Assembly (NCBI RefSeq): GCF_000186245.1
Contig: NC_014935.1
Coordinates: 682,001 to 746,000 of the forward strand
Direction of reading: 5' to 3'
Length of the DNA: 64,000 nt
From: Nitratifractor salsuginis DSM 16511
Lineage (GTDB): Bacteria > Campylobacterota > Campylobacteria > Campylobacterales > Sulfurovaceae
Shown: in pieces, positions 7,755-16,774 of the stretch
Layout: each line of letters starts with the position of its first letter
Position numbering within the stretch: the stretch's first letter is position 1
Program-made: the position numbers and the translations under genes
Notes under the pieces: generated by a model
The model's input: the letters and a program-made list of their open reading frames with translations, nothing else
What the model was told of the DNA's origin: nothing
The model's database searches: none

Positions 7755-8590
7755 AACGATACAGCAAAATATTGACCCGATCCATAGCGGCGACAAGTTT
7801 AATCGCTCTGATGACGAGTTCGCTGGAAGCCAGACTTCAGACCGGTCCTATCGTGAATCACGAGGTTCAACAACATAGAATCGAAAGGTTGGCAAAACAC
7901 AAAAGAGTCAGAGTCGGGGCTATGTGGGCAATGACACTCTATGCCGAAGATGCTGACAGCAAACTCAAAAGCGTAGAGACGCGATTCGGTCAGATCAAAA
8001 AGGCCAAAAAGGGTGTCGATGCCTATGATCAGGAATCCTTTCCCAGTTGGCCGAAGCTCGCCGTCAATTTCGAGGCTGATGGACCCGGGAGCAAATATAA
8101 GGGAGACTACCATAACATCACGAGATGGAGAGGTGACGAATGGAATTTCGTCGTAACTTCCAGCGATGTCAACAGAGCCGTAACGCTTCGATGGTCTGAA
8201 CTCCAGAAAGTGGTATTGCTCAAAAGTAAAGCTCAACCAAGACCCTACAAACGCATCGAAGCACCCGGAGCCAGAAAACTTCGCCGACTGCTGCTTATCG
8301 ATCTCAAGACCGGTGAAAAGATCCCTGCTGTGATCGACGGAAAGCTGCAGAGCTATACGTTCAATATGGAGGGGGAAAAGACTCGTAGATTCAAATGGAA
8401 GTTTCTTTCGGTTAGAGAGTATTTCAAAAGTAGAAGATTGGCCCATCGTAATATGAGAGCAAAACGCAGATTGGAAAAGATATACGCCAAAGAGCTCGCA
8501 AAAAGCCTAAGAGCGGAAAAGAGAGCGAAGAGGCACTCGTCACATCATACTCCTCCACCGGCTGGAAAGAAAGAGATTATTGAAGAGTAG
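7751..8590 (+). CDS. Exported basic protein, homologous to the locus B lipoprotein
   Basis: 279 aa. A signal peptide (about 1-26, ending SLEA) precedes a domain (about 60-220) that matches the 61081-61803 lipoprotein in order: a GDYHN/GDYWS block, RGDEWNF/ERAVWTF, then LIDLKTGEKIPAVIDGKLQ versus LVDVDNKQTYSVDELDKIN and FKWKF/FRWVRG. The C-terminal 60 residues are very rich in Arg, Lys and His, unlike the paralogue. ATG 7751 overlaps the preceding stop (ATGA), implying translational coupling. No known family; likely a periplasmic or surface partner of the preceding protein. Confidence 0.65.
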   Translation: MKRYSKILTRSIAATSLIALMTSSLEARLQTGPIVNHEVQQHRIERLAKHKRVRVGAMWAMTLYAEDADSKLKSVETRFGQIKKAKKGVDAYDQESFPSWPKLAVNFEADGPGSKYKGDYHNITRWRGDEWNFVVTSSDVNRAVTLRWSELQKVVLLKSKAQPRPYKRIEAPGARKLRRLLLIDLKTGEKIPAVIDGKLQSYTFNMEGEKTRRFKWKFLSVREYFKSRRLAHRNMRAKRRLEKIYAKELAKSLRAEKRAKRHSSHHTPPPAGKKEIIEE

Positions 8591-8648
8591 TCTCTTTACT
8601 CTCGGATAAAAGATTATATTTCTCCTCCATTAAAAATCCCCAATCCTT

Positions 8649-8803
8649 CCCTCAGCGGCGTCGATCTTACCCGGGCCCCCTACGGGATGAGGGAGCTCCT
8701 GGGGATCGCGGTGACGGTTTTGCTGCATTGGCGATGGCGGAACTATTTGGTCTCTATTTTTGGTGGGACGGCTTTTTATATGGTTTTGGGGCAGTGGGGT
8801 TGA
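8649..8803 (+). pseudogene. Headless azlD 3' fragment (right copy of the direct repeat)
   Basis: Translates in the azlD frame as LSGVDLTRAPYGMRELLG and onward to the normal stop, giving the last 50 or so residues of AzlD with a few substitutions and no start or N-terminal helices. It lies 58 bases after the locus A genes. As it is not a gene by itself, it marks either an insertion boundary or an ancient duplication. Confidence 0.85.
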
Positions 8804-8828
8804 GAATGGGATCGAAGAATAACCGGTC

Positions 8829-10136
8829 TCACTTCTCCCCAAAAAGCCTTCGCTCTTTTTCGGGGCGGAAGGTGAACCAGGCCCACAGCACCGTGCCGTA
8901 GACGAAGATCGAAAGGATCACTACGCCGACGGTGACCGATTCGAAGAGTTCCCGATGGGGGTAGTCGGCGGGGATCATATGGACCAGGATGATCGAGAGG
9001 GCTCCCTTCATTCCCGAGAAGGTGAGGATGAACCACCCCTCGGCACCCACCGGTTTGATGGCGGAGAGCTTTTGGCCGAACCAGGCGAATTTGGCCATGG
9101 AGAGGGCGCGAATGAGGGTGGTGGCGACAAACATCGCCAGGATTTCCCTCCGATATTCCCAGAGCTTGTGCAGGTCCACCATCTCCGCCAGCACGAAGAA
9201 GATCACCACCGCGGCGATGTAGCCGAATTCGCTGGCCATCTCATAGATATACTCCAGCCGCTCCCGTGTCGTGGCCAGGACCCCCTCCAGACGGAGGCGT
9301 TGGACGAAGCTGCGCCGTTTGCGCTCGAGTTGTCGCTCTTCGATTTCGATATCCCGGTCGATCCAGGCTTTGGTGGAGACGATGGCGACGATGAGGGTCA
9401 GGATGCCGCTGAGGTGGAAATGCTCGCCCAGCAGATAGGCGGCGTAGGCTTCGATGACGAAGGTGAAGAGCTCTCCGCGTTTGTCGGAGTAGAACTTCAT
9501 CAGCCAGTAGAATCCGTAGCCAAGCCCCAGACCGATGAGGGTGCTGAAGGCGAAGACCCTCAGCGCTTCGAGGGCGGCGTCGTCCGCTTCGATGGAGCCC
9601 TGCATCATCCAGGGCAGGCCGATGAAGAAAAAGGCGATGACGGCGGTGGCGTCGTTGCCCAGGGATTCGCCCTCGATGAGGACTTTGACATCGTGGGCTA
9701 CCCCTTTGAAGCGGGAGAGGACCGATTGCACACTCACGGCGTCGGTGGCCATATTGATGGCGAAAAGCGCCACATAGCCTCCCAGGGTGATCTGGGGAAA
9801 AAGATCGAAGGCGTAGAGGCTGGCTCCGGCGATGATGGAAAGGGCCACCGCTACCACCGCCAGGTAGAAGATCCCCCAGCCATGCCTTTTGAGGTCGGCG
9901 AACTTCAGATGCAGGGCATCCCCCATAAAGATCAGCGGGATACAAAAGAGAATGACGCTGTCGAAGTGCTCTTTGAGATCGATGGGGATCGCGGCGGGGA
10001 AGTAGTGATAGACCAGATAGGAGCCCAGCAGGAGCAGAAAGACCGAAGGGATCCTCAGCCGCAACGCCAGGGCATCAGCGAGGACCACGAGGGAGAGAAT
10101 GGTGATCAGGACGATCTCAGGGGCGAAATGGTGCAT
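8829..10136 (-). CDS. CPA1/NhaP-type cation:proton antiporter
   Basis: 435 aa, polytopic with about 12 hydrophobic segments. The sequence FAINMATDAVSVQSVL and LIEGESLGNDATAVIAFFFIGL contain the conserved acidic ND pair of the CPA1 Na+/H+ exchanger family in helix 5-6. It exchanges Na+ or K+ for protons at the inner membrane for pH and ion homeostasis; the cation cannot be told from sequence. An alternative is the K+/H+ branch, but no RCK domain is attached. It faces locus A tail to tail, 25 bases from the azlD fragment. Confidence 0.8.
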   Translation of the reverse strand: MHHFAPEIVLITILSLVVLADALALRLRIPSVFLLLLGSYLVYHYFPAAIPIDLKEHFDSVILFCIPLIFMGDALHLKFADLKRHGWGIFYLAVVAVALSIIAGASLYAFDLFPQITLGGYVALFAINMATDAVSVQSVLSRFKGVAHDVKVLIEGESLGNDATAVIAFFFIGLPWMMQGSIEADDAALEALRVFAFSTLIGLGLGYGFYWLMKFYSDKRGELFTFVIEAYAAYLLGEHFHLSGILTLIVAIVSTKAWIDRDIEIEERQLERKRRSFVQRLRLEGVLATTRERLEYIYEMASEFGYIAAVVIFFVLAEMVDLHKLWEYRREILAMFVATTLIRALSMAKFAWFGQKLSAIKPVGAEGWFILTFSGMKGALSIILVHMIPADYPHRELFESVTVGVVILSIFVYGTVLWAWFTFRPEKERRLFGEK

Positions 10137-10193
10137 CAGCTATTTTCCTTTTGCTTGGAGTTGCGTAACGATACCCGAAGGGGGCTGAAAAAG

Positions 10194-11471
10194 CTAGAGC
10201 TTCGGCAGGTCGATGCAGATTCGGTAGAGCTCGAATCCCAGAGGGTCTTGGCCCATTGGATCGTCCCCGCCCAGCTCACGTATCTTGCCCTCTTTCTGAC
10301 CGATTAGATGATAGTTGAGGCAATAATATTCATTCTCCACAGCAGGCTCGAAGCTGAAGTGCAACTCCAGTGGTTCGTAAGAGGAGCTTGAGCTGCTTTC
10401 GGCTTGGAGAATGGGGTAGGGGGCGGCGATTTTCTTTCGTTTCTTAGGCGTGTGGATTGGAGTGCCCTTGGGGATGAAGCGCACCTTTTCAAAGCCGCTG
10501 CGCTCAAGAACGTGAATAGGATATTTCGATGGGGCCAGGGGCTGGGGGAAGCCGAAAGTGAGCCGGAGCTGGCGGTAGTCCCGGCTTGGAGTGAATGTCG
10601 CTTTTACTTCTACCTGTTTTCCTTTCTGTTCCAGATCCAGGATGAGCTCATCCGCATCATTTTCTCCCAGAGTGATTTTTCGGTGGACTTTCGGGGGCTG
10701 GAGATGGATTGGCCGGGTCAGGGGTATTAGGGCGGCATTGGGGGCGGTTAGGGGGCGCAGGGCGTAGTAGGGGATGGTCCAGACACTGTAGCCGTAGACG
10801 TAAGCCCTGGCTTCATAAGGGCTGTAGAGGGCCAGAAGACCCTTTTCGGTGACCGCCAGGTTCTCAGGGATTACGAAGCCCTCGGCGATCCAGCCGTAAT
10901 CCTCCAGCGGTTCGTCGGGCAGGAGTCCCGCTTTGATGCGGAAATACTTTTCGGCCACTTTGGCAAAGGCCTTTTCCCGTCCGGGACCGATCAGGTCCGC
11001 GAGTTTCAGCTCTTTGCCGTCCTTTTCCCGAAAGAGGCGCAGCTCCACGGAGCTGTTGGGGTGGGCGCCCCCCGTGTAGCCGTAAAGATAGGCCTCCAGC
11101 GTCACGATCCCGGCGACATAATCATAGAATTCCAGGGAGGTCTGCTGAATCCATTCGGGAGCGCCGATCAGATCATCGGGATCGACATCGGCGAGGAGCT
11201 CACGCGGCTTGTCCTCGTTATAGCCGGACAAATAATAGGCGTTGAAGCCCTCGACGATGCGCCGCAGGGAGGGTTTGAGAATGGCGCTGTCGATAAGGTC
11301 AATCTTTTTAGTATAGCAAAGCTTCGCTTTTTTGCCCTGGACGCAGGTGCTCTGTTTTAGGGTGCGGCTTTTGAGCCGATAGGAGGATTGGGGGAGATCC
11401 CCGTCCATCGCCTGCAAGAGCCCGCCGAAGAGTAAAAGGGAGATCAGGGGAATTAAAAGGCTTTTTATCAT
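10194..11471 (-). CDS. Exported RsiV/DUF3298 domain protein
   Basis: 425 aa. Signal peptide 1-21 (LLLFGGLLQA). Residues about 70-240 contain the DUF3298/RsiV pattern, including YLYGYTGGAHPNSSVELRLF and a C-terminal strand segment. RsiV-like domains bind lysozyme or carbohydrate in some bacteria, but most members are uncharacterised. Residues 260-425 form a second, unrecognised beta-rich region. The start at 11471 is set by AGGAGGTGCCCAATG; the upstream in-frame ATG 11492 has no such site. It follows the gamma-glutamyltransferase gene closely. Confidence 0.65.
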   Translation of the reverse strand: MIKSLLIPLISLLLFGGLLQAMDGDLPQSSYRLKSRTLKQSTCVQGKKAKLCYTKKIDLIDSAILKPSLRRIVEGFNAYYLSGYNEDKPRELLADVDPDDLIGAPEWIQQTSLEFYDYVAGIVTLEAYLYGYTGGAHPNSSVELRLFREKDGKELKLADLIGPGREKAFAKVAEKYFRIKAGLLPDEPLEDYGWIAEGFVIPENLAVTEKGLLALYSPYEARAYVYGYSVWTIPYYALRPLTAPNAALIPLTRPIHLQPPKVHRKITLGENDADELILDLEQKGKQVEVKATFTPSRDYRQLRLTFGFPQPLAPSKYPIHVLERSGFEKVRFIPKGTPIHTPKKRKKIAAPYPILQAESSSSSSYEPLELHFSFEPAVENEYYCLNYHLIGQKEGKIRELGGDDPMGQDPLGFELYRICIDLPKL

Positions 11472-11488
11472 TGGGCACCTCCTATGGA

Positions 11489-13009
11489 TCAAAGAACTTT
11501 CTCCACCGCACCGCCCCGGCGGGAGTCGGCTCCGCCCTCGAAACGGCCGGTGACGGCGTTGACCCCGCCGAAAAAGAGGCTCTTCTCTTCGAAGAGGGTG
11601 GTCTTGTAGCGGGCATTGACCGCTTTGACGATCTCGGGGTCGTAGCCGGGTTCGAAGAAGACTTCTTCTTTTTCGTAATGGACCCTCGGGGCATCGACGG
11701 CTTCCTGGATTCCTTTGCCGAAGCGCAGGGTGCGTTCGATCACTTCGGTGATGGCGCTGCGGATGCGGTTGGAGCCGGCGCTGCCCAGGATGAGCACCGG
11801 TTCGTTTCCTTCGTCGAAAGCCATCGTGGGAGCCATCATCGAGGGGAGCCGCACTCCCGCGGGCCAGCGGAAAAATCCGTGGGGGTTGAGATCCTCTTCG
11901 CCCAGCATATTGTTGAGCATGATCCCCGCGCCGTGGACGACGATGCCGCTTCCTTCGCCATTGGTGGAGGTGACCGATGCGGCATGGCCCTCACGGTCGA
12001 TGACACTGATGTGGGTGGTGTTGCCCCAGAGGTTCAGACGGCTCTGGAGGCTCAGGAGGTAATGGGCGAGCAGATCGCCGTTGTCCAGGATATCGCGCAG
12101 TGCCTCATCGTGGAGGTGGGGGTCCACGTGGGTCCGGCGAAACTCCGCCGTTACCGCCATCGCTTCGATGAGGTCCCGCACATACTCCAGGGTGTAGGAG
12201 CTTCGGGCTTTGGAACCCTCCAGCATTTTGAGGGTAAAGGCGATGAGGATGCCCCCGGCGGAGGGGGGAGGGTTGGTGGCGATTCGGTAGCCCCGGTAAT
12301 CGAAACTGAGGGGCTCACGCAACCGGACTTGGTAATTTTCCAGATCCTCCCGGCGCAGGAGGCCGCCGTGCTCCCGATAGTAGCGGTCGATCTCCGCGGC
12401 GATCTCCCCGCGGTAGAAGAGATCGGCTCCCTCTTTGGCGAAGGCTTCGAGAAAGTCGGCGTAGTCGGGATTGCGAACGATCTTTTGATGATCGATCAGC
12501 TCACCGTCCGGGGCGAAGAGGGCCTGGGAGCCTCCGGTGGAGCGGAGGATCGGCTCGAGAAGTTTGACAAAGCTCGCCTGCAGTTGGCTGAGCCGGATCC
12601 CCTCCCGGGCATACTCCACCGCCGGGGCGATGACCTGCTCCATACTCAGCCGCCCCCGTTCCCGGTGGAGCCGGTCGATGCCGGCGATCATTCCCGGTAC
12701 GGCTGTGGAGCCCGCACCAATATGAAACTCCTGCACCGCTGTGCCGAAATCGACGTAGATGGGGAAAAAGTCGGGCTCTTCGACCCGCTGGGGCGGCACA
12801 TCCACAAAAAAATCGTAGAGCAGAGGCTTTGTCCCCGGAGAGTGGGCCAGGAGGAAGCCTCCCCCGCCCAGGCTGGTAAGCATCGGTTCCGCCAGAGGAG
12901 CCGCCAGCATCGCCGCACACGCCGCATCGAAAGCATTGCCCCCTTCTTGGAGGATCCGTGCCCCCGCTTGTGCCGTCAGCCGATCTCCTGCCGCAATAAT
13001 CCCTTTCAT
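11489..13009 (-). CDS. ggt: Gamma-glutamyltransferase family protein
   Basis: 506 aa. Family motifs are GGNAFDAACAAMLA near residue 24, GSTAVPGM, PPPSAGG, the autoprocessing and catalytic Thr in GNTTHISVID (about residue 331), and SMMAPTMAF with ILGSAGSNRI. The enzyme cleaves and transfers gamma-glutamyl groups, for example from glutathione. No signal peptide is visible, unlike periplasmic GGT of Helicobacter; the chain starts directly at MKGIIAAGDRLTAQAG, so it may act in the cytosol or be a GGT-like acylase. It sits with a glutamate-cysteine ligase and glutamine synthetase. Confidence 0.8.
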   Translation of the reverse strand: MKGIIAAGDRLTAQAGARILQEGGNAFDAACAAMLAAPLAEPMLTSLGGGGFLLAHSPGTKPLLYDFFVDVPPQRVEEPDFFPIYVDFGTAVQEFHIGAGSTAVPGMIAGIDRLHRERGRLSMEQVIAPAVEYAREGIRLSQLQASFVKLLEPILRSTGGSQALFAPDGELIDHQKIVRNPDYADFLEAFAKEGADLFYRGEIAAEIDRYYREHGGLLRREDLENYQVRLREPLSFDYRGYRIATNPPPSAGGILIAFTLKMLEGSKARSSYTLEYVRDLIEAMAVTAEFRRTHVDPHLHDEALRDILDNGDLLAHYLLSLQSRLNLWGNTTHISVIDREGHAASVTSTNGEGSGIVVHGAGIMLNNMLGEEDLNPHGFFRWPAGVRLPSMMAPTMAFDEGNEPVLILGSAGSNRIRSAITEVIERTLRFGKGIQEAVDAPRVHYEKEEVFFEPGYDPEIVKAVNARYKTTLFEEKSLFFGGVNAVTGRFEGGADSRRGGAVEKVL

Positions 13010-13052
13010 TCCACTCCTTTTTTTATGTTTTTCGAATCATACAAATAAATTT

Positions 13053-13087
13053 CTAGTTACTAGTTACTCGTTTCTAGTTACTCACTC
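13053..13087. repeat. 7-bp-periodic degenerate repeat
   Basis: Five consecutive 7-base units read CTAGTTA, CTAGTTA, CTCGTTT, CTAGTTA, CTCACTC. The last unit contains the stop codon of the YbdK-like ligase gene on the minus strand. One of several heptad-periodic runs in intergenic DNA here. Confidence 0.75.
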
Positions 13088-14185
13088 AATTAGCTCTTCT
13101 TCGATCACCTTTTTGAAGTCCCCTGTCTCTTCATAAATACGACGGAGTTTACGGGCGATAGTCTCCCGCTCGATGAGCTCGTGTAGGGCGGGGACATCTT
13201 GCTGGGTGCCCAGGGCTTGGAAGGAGCCGGAGCGTTCGATCTGATCCACCAGCTCGTGGGCCTTTTGGCGAATGCCGACGACCCGGTCCCCTTCGATGAA
13301 ATTCCCCTTCATCCCGTGGCGGGCGGCATTCCATTTGTTCTGCTTGGCGATCTGGGTAAAGATGCGCCCCACGGGATATTGGGTGATGTGATGGAGCAGG
13401 CCCTGATAGAACATCACGATAAGTCTCAGGCGTTCCCGGTCGTAAAAAGCGTCACAGACCCGCAGCTCTACCGTGCCGAAACCCTGATGGATCCGTACAT
13501 CCCACCAGACATCCTTGGCACTCTGGATCGTGCCGGTAGTGTAGAGCTGTTCCATCAGTCGGCAATAGGCGGGATAGCTGTCGAAGTATTCGGGGATGCC
13601 TGCCCTGGGGAGGCGTTCGAAGATCTTGGTGCGGTAGGATTGCAGGCCCGTATCTTCTCCCAGATGAAACGGAGAGTTGGCCGAGAGGGCCAGAAAGATG
13701 GGCAGATAGGCGATGGTGGCGTTGTAGGCGCGGATGGCGGCTTCGTCGGTGGGCATCGCCACGTGGATGTGGAGCCCACTGATGAGGAAGTTGCGCAGGA
13801 CGATCTGCAGCTCTTCGGCGAAGGCGTCATAGCGGGGGTCTTCGAAACGTTCGTTGTCCTCTTTGCGCTCGAAGGGATGGGTGGCCAGGGCGGCCAGGCG
13901 GATCCCCTCCTTTTCGCCGATGCGGGTAAGTTCGTGGAGTGCTTTCATCACAAAATCCGCTGCCTCTGTGGGGTTTTGGCAGACGGGGGTGACGATCTCC
14001 ACCATCGATTTGAGCAGCTCTTTGTGAATATTGGGGCGCAGGTTTTCGGGAATATTCTCGAAGAGGTAGGGAGAGCGGTTGGCCGGCTTCATCGTGGCGG
14101 CGTCGATGAGCCGCACCTCCAGTTCCACTCCCAGGCTCCAGGGGGTATCGGGATGAAAGATCGTGGGATCGCAATGGCCGGCCAT
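13082..14185 (-). CDS. YbdK-type carboxylate-amine / glutamate-cysteine ligase
   Basis: 367 aa, matching the GCS2 (YbdK) family length. Motifs: SLGVELEVRLID at the N-terminus, SMVEIVTPVC, SGLHIHVAMPTD with catalytic metal-binding residues, and VDVRIHQGFGTVELRVCDAF-type sequence (here WWDVRIHQGFGTVELRV). Members join glutamate and cysteine weakly or other amine acceptors; true glutathione synthesis would also need a gshB, not seen here. Neighbours (GGT, GlnA) suggest gamma-glutamyl metabolism. The C-terminus runs into a heptad repeat. Confidence 0.8.
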   Translation of the reverse strand: MAGHCDPTIFHPDTPWSLGVELEVRLIDAATMKPANRSPYLFENIPENLRPNIHKELLKSMVEIVTPVCQNPTEAADFVMKALHELTRIGEKEGIRLAALATHPFERKEDNERFEDPRYDAFAEELQIVLRNFLISGLHIHVAMPTDEAAIRAYNATIAYLPIFLALSANSPFHLGEDTGLQSYRTKIFERLPRAGIPEYFDSYPAYCRLMEQLYTTGTIQSAKDVWWDVRIHQGFGTVELRVCDAFYDRERLRLIVMFYQGLLHHITQYPVGRIFTQIAKQNKWNAARHGMKGNFIEGDRVVGIRQKAHELVDQIERSGSFQALGTQQDVPALHELIERETIARKLRRIYEETGDFKKVIEEELIE

Positions 14186-14241
14186 ATTCGCTCCTTCCTC
14201 ACTCTATAGGAATGATTTTAGCGAAAAGAGAGCTTTTTATT

Positions 14242-14318
14242 AATGGAGAATTGAGAATGGAGAATGGAAGACAAAATAATGAGGAGTGAGGAGTGAGTAA
14301 CCGAGCAATGGAGAATGG
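14242..14318. repeat. 7-bp-periodic degenerate repeat block
   Basis: AATGGAG, AATTGAG, AATGGAG, AATGGAA run at 14242-14269. A second run at 14277-14318 reads TAATGAG, GAGTGAG, GAGTGAG, TAACCGA, GCAATGG, AGAATGG. It occupies most of the 254-base gap between the ligase and glnA, which holds no gene. Confidence 0.75.
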
Positions 14319-14411
14319 AATGATGGAGAAATAAAATCTCTTAACGCGCAATACTCAATGCTCTCCGGAAAGATAGAGTTGATTTTTTGAAATGGAATGT
14401 GAAGAAGATCG

Positions 14412-14435
14412 TTAAAAGAAAAGGGGCAAAGCCCC
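14412..14435 (-). terminator. glnA terminator
   Basis: On the minus strand, just after the glnA stop, GGGGC-TTT-GCCCC is followed by TTTTCTTTT. A standard rho-independent structure. Confidence 0.8.
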
Positions 14436-14439
14436 TGCT

Positions 14440-15870
14440 TTAGCAGCTGTAGGTGGAGCTGAATTCGAAGGCGGTAGGCCGGGCTTCGTCAGGCCAAACC
14501 TGGGTTTCGAATTTGTAGTGCTGATAAGTATCGACGAAGAGCTCGGTAAAGACCGGCTGGAGGAAGTCGTGATCCTTGATCAGCGCTTCGAGGCCCTCGC
14601 GGAGAGTGTGGGGCATCTGGGGAATGTTTTTCTCCCGGATCTCGTCAAGGGTGAGCTCGAAGAGGTCGATATCCATAGGCCCTACAGGCTCATATTTGTT
14701 TTTGATTCCGTCGATTCCCGCCATCAGCAGCGCGGAGAAAGCGAGGTAGGGGCAGGCGCTGGAGTCGGGGAAGCGGGTCTCGATCCGGGTCGCCATTTCA
14801 CCGGCACCATAGGGGATCCGGCAGGCAGCGGAGCGGTTCTGGCTGGAGTAGGTCAGAATGCTGGGCGCTTCGAATCCGGGGATGAGCCGCTTGTAGGAGT
14901 TGGTGGTGGCGTTGGTGAGGGATGCGACGGCATGGGCATGCTTGAAGACTCCGCCGAGATAGTGAAGGGCGGTTTCGCTGAGGTTACCGTATTCACCCTC
15001 TTTGTAGAAGAGGTTTTTGCCGTCTTTCCAGAGAGACTGGTGGACGTGCATGCCGTTTCCGTTGTCGCCGTAGAGGGGCTTGGGCATGAAAGTAGCTGTC
15101 TTGCCGTTGAGGTGGGCGACCATCTTGACGACATACTTGTATTTCTGGACATTGTCGGCCGCTTCGATCAGGTTGCCGAACTTGATCCCGATCTCACCCT
15201 GTGCCTGGGCGACTTCGTGGTGGCCGAGGACGACCTCCAAGCCGATCTCTTCCATTACCTGCATCATCTCGGCTCTGAGGTCTACCATAGAGTCGGTGGG
15301 CATGGTGGGGAAGTATCCTCCCTTGGTGCCGGGGCGATGACCGATGTTGGGCATATCTTCGTAGTTCTTGTCGTAGCTCCACTCACCCTCGTCGGAGTCT
15401 ACTTCGTAACCGGAACGGTTGATTCCGGTCCAGATCCGGACATTGTCGAAGATGAAAAACTCATTTTCAGGCCCAAAGTAGGCTTCGTCGGCGATCCCCT
15501 GCTCTTTCATATACTGCAGCGCTTTTTTGGCGATGGAGCGGGGGCACTTCTCATAAGGCTGCCCTTTGTAGATATCGAAGACGTCACAGATGACGACGAT
15601 GGTAGGATCGGCGGTGAAGGGGTCCAGGAATGCGGTGGGAACGTCGGGCTTGAGAATCATATCGGACTTCTCGATCGGCTGCCAGGCATCGACGGAAGAG
15701 CCGTCGAAGGGGATTCCGTTTTCGAGCATTCCCTCATCGATCGCACCCAGGCGGTAGGTGATGTGGTGCCACGCCCCTTTGATATCGGTGAAGCGGAAGT
15801 CGACGAACTCGACTTCGTTGTCTTTGCAGAACGCGAAGAACTCTTCAATATTGTTGACAAATTTACCCAT
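14440..15870 (-). CDS. glnA: Glutamine synthetase type I
   Basis: 476 aa, normal for GSI-beta. It makes glutamine from glutamate, ammonia and ATP. Motifs: the latch-like N-terminus ([18 protein letters not shown]), [10 protein letters not shown], the ATP region [12 protein letters not shown] and NRSAACRIP. At about residue 399, where enterobacterial enzymes have NLYDLP with the adenylylated Tyr, this protein reads DLFELT; the Tyr is Phe, so adenylylation control should be absent. The start is preceded by AGGAGGATTACC. A -10-like TATAAT lies on the minus strand at 15901-15906. Monocistronic with its own terminator. Confidence 0.95.
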   Translation of the reverse strand: MGKFVNNIEEFFAFCKDNEVEFVDFRFTDIKGAWHHITYRLGAIDEGMLENGIPFDGSSVDAWQPIEKSDMILKPDVPTAFLDPFTADPTIVVICDVFDIYKGQPYEKCPRSIAKKALQYMKEQGIADEAYFGPENEFFIFDNVRIWTGINRSGYEVDSDEGEWSYDKNYEDMPNIGHRPGTKGGYFPTMPTDSMVDLRAEMMQVMEEIGLEVVLGHHEVAQAQGEIGIKFGNLIEAADNVQKYKYVVKMVAHLNGKTATFMPKPLYGDNGNGMHVHQSLWKDGKNLFYKEGEYGNLSETALHYLGGVFKHAHAVASLTNATTNSYKRLIPGFEAPSILTYSSQNRSAACRIPYGAGEMATRIETRFPDSSACPYLAFSALLMAGIDGIKNKYEPVGPMDIDLFELTLDEIREKNIPQMPHTLREGLEALIKDHDFLQPVFTELFVDTYQHYKFETQVWPDEARPTAFEFSSTYSC

Positions 15871-15994
15871 AGGTAATCCTCCTGAAAAATTGATGGCTTC
15901 ATTATACTCCCACTCTCTGAGAAAAAGGAAAGGGGAACTGCCTAAATTTTAAGCAGTCATTTCGCTTTACTTCAGAGCCGTGGAGATCATTTGC

Positions 15995-16774
15995 CTAAAA
16001 TTTCAGCAGGCGGCGTTCTCTTCGGTGAAAATCGGCCGCCTCGCTGTATCCGGCTTTCCGGGCCAGGGCGTGCAGTTGGCCCATCTTGTAGCCTACCTGC
16101 TCCGGTTTGTGGGCGTCGGAGGCGAAGGTGATTGGGATTTTCCGGTCGTGGGCCATACGGAGCAGGTCGAGGGATGGGTAAGCCTCCGCGACCGGTTTGC
16201 GCCAGCCAGCGGCGTTGAGTTCGAGCGTCATATCCGCAGAGGCGATGGCGTCCAGGGCCCCCTCGGCCAGGGTTCGGATGTCGGAGCGGGGTTTGTAGTT
16301 GAAGACTTTGATGAGATCAAGGTGCCCGACGATATCGAAGAGGCGGCTTTGGGCCATCGCCTCGACCGCTTCGAAATATTCCCGCCAGATGGTATCGAGG
16401 TCGGCATTTTCATATTCACCGATGAATTCGGGATTGTCAAAGCCCCACTCGTCGATGAAATGGACCGAGCCGATGAAGTAATCCACCTCGGCGTTCAAAA
16501 CCCGTTCGTCCATATGCCCGGGGAGGTAATCCACCTCATAGCCCAGGCGCAGGGTGATCTTGTCTTTGTAGCGCTCGGCCGCTTCCCGTACTTCTTCCTC
16601 GTAGCCGCTCATCTCTTCGAAAGCCATACGGTATTTTTCGTCGAAATCCATCGGGGCGTGGTCGGAAAAGCCGAAAATGTAGATCCCTTTGGCAAGGGCC
16701 GCTTCGATGTATTCGTCGATACTTCCTTCGGCGTGGTTGCATCGGGGTGTATGGTTGTGCAGGTCGATGGTCAT
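15995..16774 (-). CDS. hisJ: PHP-family histidinol-phosphatase
   Basis: 259 aa. PHP-domain metal ligands are visible: DLHNHTPRCNH at the N-terminus, FSDHAPM, GYEVDYLPG, GSVHF, DIVGHLDLIK and ITFASDAHKPE. These fit HisJ/HisK-type histidinol-phosphatase, the penultimate step of histidine synthesis, in the cytosol. A broader PHP hydrolase role cannot be excluded. It lies alone between glnA and aroE, on the opposite strand to aroE. Confidence 0.8.
   Translation of the reverse strand: MTIDLHNHTPRCNHAEGSIDEYIEAALAKGIYIFGFSDHAPMDFDEKYRMAFEEMSGYEEEVREAAERYKDKITLRLGYEVDYLPGHMDERVLNAEVDYFIGSVHFIDEWGFDNPEFIGEYENADLDTIWREYFEAVEAMAQSRLFDIVGHLDLIKVFNYKPRSDIRTLAEGALDAIASADMTLELNAAGWRKPVAEAYPSLDLLRMAHDRKIPITFASDAHKPEQVGYKMGQLHALARKAGYSEAADFHRRERRLLKF

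Noticed and set aside
8649-8803. A second functional azlD
   Set aside because: Only the C-terminal third remains and there is no start; kept as a fragment.
8955-10307. Long open frames on the opposite strand of real genes (for example over the antiporter, GGT, glnA, purH and zinc-ribbon genes)
   Set aside because: They overlap clear homologues on the other strand, have no ribosome site or family resemblance, and reflect codon bias in GC-rich DNA.
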